From: Streptomyces griseoviridis
GTDB taxonomy: Bacteria; Actinomycetota; Actinomycetes; Streptomycetales; Streptomycetaceae
Length of the DNA stretch: 64,000 nucleotides
Direction: 5' to 3'
Assembly: GCF_005222485.1 (NCBI RefSeq)
Contig: NZ_CP029078.1
Location: forward strand, 2,508,001 to 2,572,000
Shown: one piece after another, positions 37,694 to 47,457 of the stretch
How positions within the stretch are numbered: position 1 is the stretch's first letter
How the letters are laid out: each line of letters starts with the position of its first letter
The notes under the pieces: generated by a model
Database searches by the model: none
Told to the model about the DNA's origin: nothing
The model's input: only the letters and a program-made list of their open reading frames with translations
Position numbers and translations under genes: made by a program

Positions 37694-37890
37694 ACGTCTC
37701 CGTCAACGGCGAGCCCCGCGACGTCGCGCCCGGCACCGCCCTGGACGCCGTCGTCCTGGCGCTCGCGCCCGCGCCCTCCGGGGTGGCCGCCGCCCTCAAC
37801 GAGACCGTCGTCCCGCGCGCCGCGTGGCCGTCGACCCCGCTGTGCGAGGGCGACCGGGTCGAGATCCTGACCGCCGTCCAAGGAGGCTGA
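37690..37890 (+). CDS. thiS: Sulfur carrier protein ThiS
   Basis: 66 residues with the beta-grasp pattern MNVSVNGEPRDVAPG and the C-terminal GG (EILTAVQGG) that becomes the thiocarboxylate donor of sulfur to ThiG. Start ATG overlaps the thiO stop. Confidence 0.95.
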   Translation: MNVSVNGEPRDVAPGTALDAVVLALAPAPSGVAAALNETVVPRAAWPSTPLCEGDRVEILTAVQGG

Positions 37891-38688
<798 letters not shown>

Positions 38689-38736
38689 TCACAGCTCTGC
38701 TGCATTCGTCCCCCGGCGGCGGGAAGCCAGGGGCCC

Positions 38737-38758
38737 TGTCAGCGGCGGCTCGTAGACT
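38737..38758 (+). promoter_or_regulatory. RecA-NDp/PafBC-like promoter of the PASTA kinase
   Basis: TGTCAGCGGC (38737-38746), six bases, then TAGACT (38753-38758), seven bases before the GTG. One base of the first element differs from TGTCAGTGGC; the -10 matches TAGnnT. It predicts a leaderless transcript separate from thiOSG. Confidence 0.6.
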
Positions 38759-38765
38759 CGTCCGC

Positions 38766-40688
38766 GTGGATACGACCCTTCAGGACCCTCTGGTCGGGCA
38801 GCTGCTCGACGGGCGCTACCGCGTGGACGCGCGGATCGCCGTCGGCGGGATGGCCACGGTCTACCGGGCCCTGGACACCCGCCTCGACCGCGTGCTCGCG
38901 GTCAAGGTGATGCACCCGGCGCTGGCCGCCGACGGCACCTTCGTCGACCGGTTCATCCGGGAGGCGAAGTCGGTGGCCCGGCTCGCCCACCCGAACGTGG
39001 TGCAGGTCTTCGACCAGGGCACCGACGGCACGTACGTGTACCTCGCCATGGAGTACGTGGCCGGCTGCACCCTGCGTGACGTGCTGCGCGAGCGCGGCGC
39101 GCTGCGGCCGCGCGCCGCCCTGGACATCCTGGAGCCGGTGCTGGCCGCGCTGGGCGCCGCGCACCGCGCCGGGTTCGTGCACCGGGACATGAAGCCGGAG
39201 AACGTTCTGATCGGGGACGACGGCCGGGTCAAGGTCGCCGACTTCGGCCTGGTGCGCTCGATGGACACGGTCACCCACACCAACGACACGGTGCTCGGCA
39301 CGGTCTCCTATCTCGCGCCCGAGCAGATAGAACACGGCACCGCCGACCCGCGGGTGGACGTGTACGCGTGCGGTGTCGTCCTGTACGAGATGCTGACCGG
39401 CGACCGCCCGCACGCCGGGGACTCCCCCGCCATCGTCCTCTACAAGCACATCCACGAGGACGTCCCGCCGCCCTCGGCCGCCGTGCCGGGTCTGGCGCAC
39501 CCGCTGGACGAGCTGACGGCGTCGGCCACCGCCCGTGACCCCGGGTCCCGCCCCCATGACGCGGTGGCGCTCCTCGCGGTGGCACTGGAGGTCCGCGCCG
39601 GGCTGAGCGAGGCGCAGCTGGACGCGGTGCCGCCGCGGGAGACGGCCGGCGCCCGCGACGGCTCCGAGGACCGGACGAGCGTCATCCCGCGGTCGCTGAC
39701 CGTGCCGCGCCGGACGCCGTCCGACGAGGACGACCCGCAGGTGCTGCGGACCAGCCGCCTGGCGTCGCCTGCGCCGCTGCCGCCGCGGCGCCGCACGGCG
39801 GGCGGGCGGCGCGGGCCGCTGGCGCTCGTGGTCGCCGTGCTGCTGGTGCTGGGGGTCGGTACGGGGGTCTGGTACATCAACTCCGGCCAGTTCACGAAGG
39901 TCCCCGCGGTGCTGGCGAAGACGCAGTCCGAGGCGCGCGAGAAGCTGTCGGACGCCGGTCTCGACGTCGGGAAGGTCACCCACCGCTACAGCGACACGGT
40001 GGACAAGGGCATGGTCATCAGCACCGATCCGGAGCCGGGCAGCCGGGTGCGCGACCACGCGTCGGTGGCGCTGGTCGTCTCCGACGGCCCCGAGACGGTG
40101 CGCATCCCGGCTCTCGGGGGCGTCGCCCTCGACACCGCGCGGGAGCGGCTGAAGAAGGACGGCCTGGAGCCGGGCATGGTCACCCGGGAGTTCAGCGAGG
40201 ACGTCCCCAAGGGCTCGGTGATCGCCACGGACCCGGCGGCGGGCACCGAGCGGCGCGCGGGCGCCGCGGTCGCGCTGACCGTCAGCAAGGGCAGCCCGGT
40301 CGACGTCCCCGACGTCACGGGCGAGGACCTCGCGGACGCCCGGCAGGAGCTGGAGGACGCGGGTCTGACGGTGAAGGTCGCGGACGGGCAGGTCAACTCG
40401 GAGTTCGACGAGGGCCAAGTCGCCGCGCAGACCCCGCAGGGCGACAGCCGGCTGGCCGAGGGCGACACGGTGACGCTGACGGTCTCCAAGGGCCCCGAGC
40501 AGATCGAGGTCCCCGACGTGGTGGGGCAGAGCGTGGACGACGCCACGCGCGCGTTGCGGGACGCCGGGTTCCAGGTCGAGGAGGACCGCGGTCTGCTCGG
40601 GCTGTTCGGCGACACCGTCAAGGACCAGTCGGTGAAGGGCGGGGAGACGGCCGCGAAGGGGTCGACGATCACCCTCAAGATCCGGTGA
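38766..40688 (+). CDS. PASTA-domain serine/threonine protein kinase (PknL/PknB type)
   Basis: 640 residues. Kinase domain (about 18-280) with ATP lysine K47, catalytic HRD with D141 in HRDMKPENVL, and DFG at 159-161. One membrane helix (about 355-375) leads to four extracellular PASTA repeats (about 380-640), each starting with a VP or IP pair (VPAVLAKT, IPALGGV, VPDVTGE, VPDVVGQ). Such kinases sense muropeptides or lipid II and regulate cell wall growth. The GTG start is seven bases after TAGACT and appears leaderless. A likely partner is the Rv2175c-like protein 4 kb away, judged from mycobacterial PknL-Rv2175c. Confidence 0.95.
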   Translation: MDTTLQDPLVGQLLDGRYRVDARIAVGGMATVYRALDTRLDRVLAVKVMHPALAADGTFVDRFIREAKSVARLAHPNVVQVFDQGTDGTYVYLAMEYVAGCTLRDVLRERGALRPRAALDILEPVLAALGAAHRAGFVHRDMKPENVLIGDDGRVKVADFGLVRSMDTVTHTNDTVLGTVSYLAPEQIEHGTADPRVDVYACGVVLYEMLTGDRPHAGDSPAIVLYKHIHEDVPPPSAAVPGLAHPLDELTASATARDPGSRPHDAVALLAVALEVRAGLSEAQLDAVPPRETAGARDGSEDRTSVIPRSLTVPRRTPSDEDDPQVLRTSRLASPAPLPPRRRTAGGRRGPLALVVAVLLVLGVGTGVWYINSGQFTKVPAVLAKTQSEAREKLSDAGLDVGKVTHRYSDTVDKGMVISTDPEPGSRVRDHASVALVVSDGPETVRIPALGGVALDTARERLKKDGLEPGMVTREFSEDVPKGSVIATDPAAGTERRAGAAVALTVSKGSPVDVPDVTGEDLADARQELEDAGLTVKVADGQVNSEFDEGQVAAQTPQGDSRLAEGDTVTLTVSKGPEQIEVPDVVGQSVDDATRALRDAGFQVEEDRGLLGLFGDTVKDQSVKGGETAAKGSTITLKIR

Positions 40689-40722
40689 CGGCGGGCTCGC
40701 GGCGGCGTGACACCCTGGTCGG

Positions 40723-41595
40723 GTGAACAGCCAGCACCTCTCCCGCAACCCCGTCGGCGGCCATGTCCCGGTGGCCGGCGGTCTGCACTCCGTCGGTCTG
40801 TCCTACGCCCGTGAGCTGCGGGCGGAGGCGGTGCAGGTCTTCGTCGCCAACCCGCGCGGCTGGGCCACCCCGGTCGGCAACCCGCGCCAGGACGAGGAGT
40901 TCAGGGCGGCCTGCGCGGACGCGTCGATCCCGGCGTACGTGCACGCCCCCTACCTGATCAACTTCGGCTCGCACACCGAGGCGACGGTGGAGAGGTCGGT
41001 GGAGTCGCTGCGGCACTCGCTGCGCCGCGGCCGGGAGATCGGGGCGCTCGGTGTGGTCGTGCACACCGGCAGCGCGACCGGCGGCCGGGAGCGCGCGGTG
41101 GCGCTGCGGCAGGTCCACGAGCGGCTGCTGCCGCTGCTCGACGAACTGACCCGTGACGACGACCCGTTCCTGCTCCTGGAGTCGACCGCGGGGCAGGGGG
41201 CGTCGCTCTGCTCGCGGACCTGGGACTTCGGCCCGTACTTCGAGGCGCTGGAGGCCCATCCCAAGCTGGGGGTCTGCCTCGACACCTGTCACATCTTCGC
41301 CGCCGGGCACGATCTGACCGGCCCGAGCGGCATGCACCAGACGCTCGACCTGCTGGTGGAGACCGTCGGCGCGGGCCGGCTGCGGCTGGTGCACGCCAAC
41401 GACTCCAAGGACGTGGCGGGCGCGCACAAGGACCGGCACGAGAACATCGGCGCGGGCCACATCGGGGAGGACCCGTTCCGCGCGCTGATGACCCATCCGG
41501 CGACCGAGGGGGTGCCGTTGATCATCGAGACCCCCGGCGGCAAGGAGGGGCACGCGGCGGACGTGGCGCGTCTGAAGAAGCTGCGGGACGGCTGA
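40723..41595 (+). CDS. Endonuclease IV-like protein (AP endonuclease family 2)
   Basis: 290 residues. The TIM-barrel metal-site motifs are present: HTGSATGG, LLESTAGQG, GVCLDTCHIFAAGHD, VHANDSKDVAGAHKDRHENIGAGHIG and PLIIETPG. This is the Nfo fold, which cleaves DNA at abasic sites using a zinc cluster. Start GTG at 40723, 34 bases after the kinase stop, with no clear ribosome site. It is likely co-transcribed with the kinase; if the kinase promoter is truly damage-responsive, a DNA repair enzyme behind it makes sense. Confidence 0.9.
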   Translation: MNSQHLSRNPVGGHVPVAGGLHSVGLSYARELRAEAVQVFVANPRGWATPVGNPRQDEEFRAACADASIPAYVHAPYLINFGSHTEATVERSVESLRHSLRRGREIGALGVVVHTGSATGGRERAVALRQVHERLLPLLDELTRDDDPFLLLESTAGQGASLCSRTWDFGPYFEALEAHPKLGVCLDTCHIFAAGHDLTGPSGMHQTLDLLVETVGAGRLRLVHANDSKDVAGAHKDRHENIGAGHIGEDPFRALMTHPATEGVPLIIETPGGKEGHAADVARLKKLRDG

Positions 41596-41647
41596 ACCGT
41601 CGGCCGCGGAGACGGACGCCAGAACGGCACAAAAGGGACTAAGGCAG

Positions 41648-41664
41648 CACTTACTTACTAAGTG
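41648..41664. promoter_or_regulatory. 17-base palindrome upstream of bfr
   Basis: CACTTA-CTTAC-TAAGTG, a perfect 6-bp inverted repeat, lies in the AT-rich 161-base gap 93 bases before bfr, followed by a second overlapping AAGT/ACTT pair. It is a candidate operator for the regulator of bacterioferritin; it does not look like the iron box near bfd. Confidence 0.5.
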
Positions 41665-41756
41665 AAGACTTACTGGACGATCTTCGTGACGGGTGCAATC
41701 ATGCGGCGCAACCAGGCGCAACCTGCCCGTCATCCCGTGCGGAAGGAGCCTCTGCC

Positions 41757-42236
41757 ATGCAGGGCGACCCCGAGATCATCGAGTTCCTCAACGAACAGCT
41801 CACCGGTGAGCTGACGGCGATCAACCAGTACTTCCTGCACGCCAAGATGCAGGAGAACTTCGGCTGGACGAAGCTCGCGAAGTACACCCGGCACGAGTCG
41901 TTCGACGAGATGAAGCACGCCGAGGTGCTCACCGACCGGATCCTGTTCCTGGAGGGGCTGCCGAACTACCAGCGCCTCTTCCATGTCCGGGTGGGCCAGA
42001 CGGTCAAGGAGATGTTCGAGGCGGACCGCCAGGTCGAGGTCGAGGCGATCGACCGGCTGAAGCGGGGCATCAAGGTGATGCGCGAGAAGGGCGACATCAC
42101 GTCCGCGAACATCTTCGAGTCGATCCTGGCGGACGAGGAGCACCACATCGACTACCTCGACACCCAGCTCGAACTGGTCGACAAACTCGGTGAGGCCCTC
42201 TACATCGCCCAGGTCATCGAGCAGCCGGAGAGCTAG
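41757..42236 (+). CDS. bfr: Bacterioferritin
   Basis: 159 residues, the standard length. Ferroxidase ligands E18, E51, H54, E94, E127 and H130 are all in place (LTGELTAINQYF, SFDEMKHAE, ADEEHHIDYLD), and M52 is the heme-ligating methionine shared between subunits. It stores iron as ferric mineral in a 24-subunit shell. Ribosome site GAAGGAG precedes the ATG. Convergent with bfd, its iron-release partner. Confidence 0.97.
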   Translation: MQGDPEIIEFLNEQLTGELTAINQYFLHAKMQENFGWTKLAKYTRHESFDEMKHAEVLTDRILFLEGLPNYQRLFHVRVGQTVKEMFEADRQVEVEAIDRLKRGIKVMREKGDITSANIFESILADEEHHIDYLDTQLELVDKLGEALYIAQVIEQPES

Positions 42237-42245
42237 GGGCGGGCT

Positions 42246-42488
42246 TCAGGCCGCTTCGTCGAGGCGGCCGGGTTCCGTCAGCTCGGCGAGGACCGGACGG
42301 CCCTGGTCGGCGAGGTCGCGGCGGGGGCAGGAGCCGCGGCCGAGGAGTGCCTGGATGGTACGGACGCAGGACCCGCAGTCCGTGCCGGCCTTGCAGGCGG
42401 AGGCGATCTGACGGGGGGTGCAGGCGCCGTCCGCCGCGTGTCGTTTCACCTGTGCCTCGGTCACTCCGAAACAGCTGCACACGAACAC
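42246..42488 (-). CDS. bfd: Bacterioferritin-associated ferredoxin
   Basis: 80 residues from the GTG at 42488. The [2Fe-2S] cysteine pattern is C4-S-C6 and C-x2-C in TDCGSC, typical of Bfd. It passes electrons to bacterioferritin heme so that stored iron can be released. A DmdR/IdeR-type iron box lies 47 bases upstream, so it should be switched on when iron is low. Ribosome site GGGAGGTG. Confidence 0.95.
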   Translation of the reverse strand: MFVCSCFGVTEAQVKRHAADGACTPRQIASACKAGTDCGSCVRTIQALLGRGSCPRRDLADQGRPVLAELTEPGRLDEAA

Positions 42489-42534
42489 GCGGTGTCACCT
42501 CCCGACGGGATGGATTCGATTCGCCGCCCCGTTA

Positions 42535-42553
42535 GTCGGTGAGGCTAACCTAA
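42535..42553 (-). promoter_or_regulatory. Iron box for DmdR1/IdeR upstream of bfd
   Basis: GTCGGTGAGGCTAACCTAA matches 16 of 19 bases of the consensus TTAGGTTAGGCTAACCTAA; the right half is perfect. It predicts repression of bfd by iron-loaded DmdR1. Confidence 0.8.
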
Positions 42554-42586
42554 CCTTACCCGTCGTGCCGGGTCCGCAAAAGCGGT

Positions 42587-42620
42587 GTGGGGCGTGGATC
42601 GACTGTGATCCACGCCCCAC
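42587..42620. terminator. Terminator downstream of DAHP synthase
   Basis: Perfect 14-bp stem (42587-42600 with 42607-42620), 6-base loop, 25 bases beyond the stop of the DAHP synthase gene and upstream of the bfd iron box. Confidence 0.85.
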
Positions 42621-42645
42621 CTGCGGACTTCCGTCCCCGCGGTGC

Positions 42646-44010
<1,365 letters not shown>

Positions 44011-44095
44011 TTAAGGGGTCGTGTCGAGTGGTCTCCGTCCCGGCCCGACAGGTGAGACGGACGGCCGCTCATCTGTGGCCGGGCGGGTCGTGGGA

Positions 44096-44101
44096 TAGAG
44101 T
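44096..44101 (+). promoter_or_regulatory. -10 box of the trp leader promoter
   Basis: TAGAGT lies exactly seven bases before the ATG of the leader peptide. This places the transcript start on the ATG itself, so the attenuator leader peptide would be translated from a leaderless mRNA. Confidence 0.6.
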
Positions 44102-44108
44102 GCCCGGC

Positions 44109-44165
44109 ATGTTCGCGCACTCGACCAGGAACTGGTGGTGGACCGCTCATCCGGCGGCCCACTGA
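44109..44165 (+). CDS. trpL: trp attenuator leader peptide
   Basis: An 18-codon frame, MFAHSTRNWWWTAHPAAH, with three consecutive Trp codons (44133-44141) and a stop at 44163. It precedes a terminator hairpin and the anthranilate synthase gene, the arrangement of classic trp attenuation. A trp attenuator of this kind is described for the anthranilate synthase gene of S. venezuelae. Confidence 0.95.
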   Translation: MFAHSTRNWWWTAHPAAH

Positions 44166-44186
44166 CTGCGCGTACGCAAGACTTCG

Positions 44187-44213
44187 CGAAGGCCGCCCGA
44201 GGGGCGGCCTTCG
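44187..44213 (+). terminator. trp attenuator terminator
   Basis: Perfect 12-bp stem (44187-44198 with 44202-44213) and 3-base loop, followed by GTGTTCT. The end of the leader frame (GGCGGCC, 44153-44159) is complementary to the left arm (GGCCGCC, 44191-44197) and can form the antiterminator when ribosomes stall at the Trp codons. Confidence 0.9.
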
Positions 44214-44296
44214 GTGTTCTCCGGGGTCGTTCCTCTCCACCGGGTCCGGCCGGTCCGCAAGGGCCGTGCGGGCCCCCGTGACCAAGGACACGACCC

Positions 44297-46210
44297 ATGC
44301 ACCGGTTCGATCCGGCTGATCTCCTCGCCGACTCCCGCCCGTTCGCCCTGCTGCACCGCCGCACCCCCGGCCACGACCAGGACACCGTCGAGGTGCTCGT
44401 CGGGCGGGTCACCGACCACGAGCGCCTCGCCGACCTGCCCGACACCTGTCTCGCGCTGGTGCCGTTCCGGCAGATCCGCGAGCGCGGCTTCGACGTCCGC
44501 GACGACGGCACCCCGCTCACCGCGCTGACCCCCGAGGAGACGTACACGCTGCCCCTCGCGGACGCCCTGGACCGGCTGCCCGCGCACGACGTGCGGGTGA
44601 CGGACGGCGGTTTCGACGTCGCCGACGAGGCGTACGCCGAGATCGTCGGGCGGGTGCTGCGCGAGGAGATCGGGCGGGGCGAGGGCGCCAACTTCGTGAT
44701 CAGGCGCACCTACACCGGGGGCGTCGACGGCTTCGACCGGGCCGACGCGCTCGCGCTGTTCCGGCGGCTGCTGGCGGGCGAGCGGGGCGCGTACTGGACG
44801 TTCGTCGTGCACACCGGGGAGCGCACGCTCGTCGGGGCGAGCCCGGAGGTGCATGTGCGGATGGCCGGCGGGACGGTCGTGATGAACCCGATCAGCGGGA
44901 CCTACCGCTATCCGGCGGACGGTCCGACCCCCGAGCACCTGCTCGGTTTCCTCGCCGACGGCAAGGAGATCGAGGAGCTGTCGATGGTCGTCGACGAGGA
45001 GCTGAAGATGATGTGCACCGTCGGCGACATGGGCGGGGTCGTCGTCGGACCGCGGCTGAAGGAGATGGCGCACCTCGCGCACACCGAGTACGAGCTGCGC
45101 GGCCGGTCGTCGCTGGACGCGCGGGAGGTGCTGCGGGAGACGATGTTCGCGGCGACCGTCACCGGCTCGCCGGTGCAGAACGCCTGCCGGGTGATCGAGC
45201 GGTACGAGCCGCTGGGGCCCGACGGCGGCGCGCGCGGCTACTACGGGGGCGCCCTCGCGCTGCTCGGCCGGGACGCGGGCGGCGCCCAGACCCTGGACTC
45301 CCCCATCCTGATCCGCACCGCCGACATCGACGCGGCGGGCCGGCTGCGGGTGCCGGTCGGCGCGACCCTGGTGCGCGGCTCGGACCCGGCGGGCGAGGTC
45401 GCGGAGACCCACGCGAAGGCCGCGGGCGTGCTGGCCGCGCTCGGGGTGCGGCCGGCGCGGCCGGGCGGCGAGGCGGACCGGCCCCGGCTGGCCGACGACC
45501 CCCGGGTGCGGGCCGCGCTCGACGGGCGCAGGTCCTCGCTCGCGCCGTTCTGGCTGCGGATGCAGGAGCGCGACGACGTCCTGCGGAGGCACGCGCTGGT
45601 CGTCGACGGCGAGGACACCTTCACGGCGATGCTGGCGCACGTGCTGCGCTCGGGCGGCCTCGACGTGACCGTCCGCCGCTACGACGAGCCGGGGCTGCGG
45701 ACGGCGGTCCTCGGGCACGCGGGTCCCGTGGTGCTCGGCCCGGGGCCGGGCGACCCGGGCGACCGGGCCGACCCCAAGATGGCCTTCCTGCGGGCGCTGG
45801 CCGCCGAGGTGCTGCGGGAGCACCGGCACGGGGTGCTCGGGGTGTGCCTCGGGCACGAGCTGATCGCGGCGGAGCTGGGCCTGCCGATCGTCCGCAAGGA
45901 GGTGCCGTACCAGGGGGCGCAGAGCGTGATCGACCTGTTCGGGCGCGAGGAGACGGTCGGCTTCTACAACAGCTTCACGGCCCGCTGCGACGACACCGCG
46001 CACGCCGCTCTCGCGGCCCGCGGGGTGGAGGTGTCCCGGGCGGCGGGCGGTGAGGTGCACGCGGTGCGCGGGCCCGGGTTCGCCGGGGTGCAGTTCCATC
46101 CGGAGTCGGTGCTGTCCCTGAACGGCGCCGCGATCGTGCGGGAGTCGGTGGCGCGGCTGCGGCGACCGCGCGGCACGGGCGCGTTCCCCGGGGCGGGCCG
46201 GGCGCGGTAG
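44297..46210 (+). CDS. trpE: Fused anthranilate synthase (TrpE-TrpG)
   Basis: 637 residues in two parts. The chorismate-binding component I occupies about 1-420 (MNPISGTYRYPADG, EEIEELSMVVDEELKMM-type block, GSPVQNACRVIERYEP, GYYGGALALL). A class I glutamine amidotransferase occupies about 430-637 with nucleophile C517 (GVCLGHELIAAE) and the H601/E603 pair (GVQFHPES). It makes anthranilate from chorismate and glutamine. The fused, PhzE-like order is typical for Streptomyces. Ribosome site AAGGA. Controlled by the leader peptide and attenuator immediately upstream. Confidence 0.95.
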   Translation: MHRFDPADLLADSRPFALLHRRTPGHDQDTVEVLVGRVTDHERLADLPDTCLALVPFRQIRERGFDVRDDGTPLTALTPEETYTLPLADALDRLPAHDVRVTDGGFDVADEAYAEIVGRVLREEIGRGEGANFVIRRTYTGGVDGFDRADALALFRRLLAGERGAYWTFVVHTGERTLVGASPEVHVRMAGGTVVMNPISGTYRYPADGPTPEHLLGFLADGKEIEELSMVVDEELKMMCTVGDMGGVVVGPRLKEMAHLAHTEYELRGRSSLDAREVLRETMFAATVTGSPVQNACRVIERYEPLGPDGGARGYYGGALALLGRDAGGAQTLDSPILIRTADIDAAGRLRVPVGATLVRGSDPAGEVAETHAKAAGVLAALGVRPARPGGEADRPRLADDPRVRAALDGRRSSLAPFWLRMQERDDVLRRHALVVDGEDTFTAMLAHVLRSGGLDVTVRRYDEPGLRTAVLGHAGPVVLGPGPGDPGDRADPKMAFLRALAAEVLREHRHGVLGVCLGHELIAAELGLPIVRKEVPYQGAQSVIDLFGREETVGFYNSFTARCDDTAHAALAARGVEVSRAAGGEVHAVRGPGFAGVQFHPESVLSLNGAAIVRESVARLRRPRGTGAFPGAGRAR

Positions 46211-46280
46211 CGGGAGGTCGGCGCCGGTGGTGCGGCCCTCGCGCGGTTCGGCGCCGAGGGCCGCGGGGGGCGGGTGGGGG

Positions 46281-46343
46281 CTCGGTCTTCTTCGGGCGGC
46301 GGGCGGGGGCTCGGTCTTCCTCGGTCAGCCGAAGAAGACCGAG
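46281..46343. terminator. Terminator between trpE and pfkA using alternate arms
   Basis: CTCGGTCTTCTTCGG (46281-46295) and CTCGGTCTTCCTCGG (46310-46324) are two near-identical left arms; the right arm CCGAAGAAGACCGAG (46329-46343) is part of the pfkA 3' end. The second pair forms a 15-base stem with one mismatch and a 4-base loop; the first is perfect with a 33-base loop. Confidence 0.75.
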
Positions 46344-47353
46344 ACCTCCTCGTAGAGCGCCGGGTCGACGGTCTTCAGCCGGGCCGTCGCCTCGGCGAGC
46401 GGGACGCGCACGATGTCGGTGCCGCGCAGCGCGACCATCACGCCGAAGTCGCCGTCGTGGACGCAGGTGACGGCGTGCAGGCCGAACCGGGTGGCCAGCC
46501 AGCGGTCGAAGGCGCTGGGGGTGCCACCGCGCTGGATGTGCCCGAGGACGGTGGTGCGGGCCTCCTTGCCGGTCCGTTTCTCGATCTCCTTGGCGAGCCA
46601 TTCGCCCACCCCGGAGAGCCGGACGTGCCCGAAGGAGTCGAGGGACTCGTCCTTGAGGACCACCTCCCCGTCCCGGGGCACGGCCCCCTCGGCGACGACG
46701 ACGATCGGGGCGTACGAGGCCCTGAACCGGGAGGTGATCCAGGCGCAGACCTGGTCGACGTCGAAGCGCTGTTCGGGGATGAGGATGACGTTGGCGCCGC
46801 CCGCCAGCCCGGAGTGCAGGGCTATCCAGCCGGCGTGCCGGCCCATCACCTCGCAGACCAGGACCCGCATATGGGACTCGGCGGTGGTGTGCAGCCGGTC
46901 GATGGCCTCGGTGGCGATGTTGACCGCGGTGTCGAAGCCGAAGGTGTAGTCGGTGGCGGACAGGTCGTTGTCGATGGTCTTCGGTACGCCGACGACGGGT
47001 ACGCCGTACTCGTCGTGGAGCCGGGCGGCGACGCCGAGGGTGTCCTCGCCGCCGATCGCGACGAGCGCGCCGACGTCCAGGTCGGCCAGGTTCTCCCTGA
47101 TCCGGTGGATGCCGTCGGCCCGCTCGAAGGGGTTGGTGCGGGAGGAGCCGAGGATGGTGCCGCCGCGGGGCAGGATGCCGCGCACCGCGGGGATGTCGAG
47201 CCGTACGGTGTCGTTCTCCAGGGGTCCCCGCCAGCCGTCCCGGTAGCCGACGAACTCGTAGCCGTACTCCTGCACGCCCTTGCGGACGATGCCCCGGATG
47301 ACGGCGTTGAGTCCGGGGCAGTCGCCGCCTCCGGTCAGTACTCCGATCCGCAT
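46325..47353 (-). CDS. pfkA: 6-phosphofructokinase (mixed ATP/PPi group III)
   Basis: 342 residues. Conserved GVLTGGGDCPGLNAVIRG, PRGGTILGSSRTNPF, IGGEDTLG, VPKTIDND, MGRHAGWIAL and LGHIQRGGTPSAFDR. It phosphorylates fructose-6-phosphate, the committed step of glycolysis. The residue pair D104 (in GGED) and K125 (in PKTID) is the one associated with pyrophosphate use; ATP enzymes usually have Gly at 104. The donor is therefore uncertain although Streptomyces homologs are annotated as ATP-dependent. ATG after GAAGGGA. A CRP-like site lies in its promoter. Confidence 0.93.
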   Translation of the reverse strand: MRIGVLTGGGDCPGLNAVIRGIVRKGVQEYGYEFVGYRDGWRGPLENDTVRLDIPAVRGILPRGGTILGSSRTNPFERADGIHRIRENLADLDVGALVAIGGEDTLGVAARLHDEYGVPVVGVPKTIDNDLSATDYTFGFDTAVNIATEAIDRLHTTAESHMRVLVCEVMGRHAGWIALHSGLAGGANVILIPEQRFDVDQVCAWITSRFRASYAPIVVVAEGAVPRDGEVVLKDESLDSFGHVRLSGVGEWLAKEIEKRTGKEARTTVLGHIQRGGTPSAFDRWLATRFGLHAVTCVHDGDFGVMVALRGTDIVRVPLAEATARLKTVDPALYEEVSVFFG

Positions 47354-47395
47354 GGAAATGTCCCTTCGCCGAGGGTGCCGTGAGGCCACGCTAAT

Positions 47396-47411
47396 GGTGA
47401 TCCAGGTCACA
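47396..47411. promoter_or_regulatory. CRP-like binding site upstream of pfkA
   Basis: GGTGA-TCCAGG-TCACA is a two-fold symmetric match to the CRP/FNR-family consensus TGTGA-N6-TCACA. On the pfkA strand a possible -10 (TAGCGT, 47388-47393) directly follows, so the site would be centred near -22 and overlap the core promoter, which suggests repression rather than activation. Confidence 0.6.
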
Positions 47412-47457
47412 CACGATGGGTGGGACGGCAATTCCCGCGGCGGAGAGGAGAGTTGGG

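Noticed and set aside
45013..46053. 346-residue plus-strand frame inside trpE
   Set aside because: Shadow frame in the +1 register of the fused anthranilate synthase, which has all catalytic motifs.
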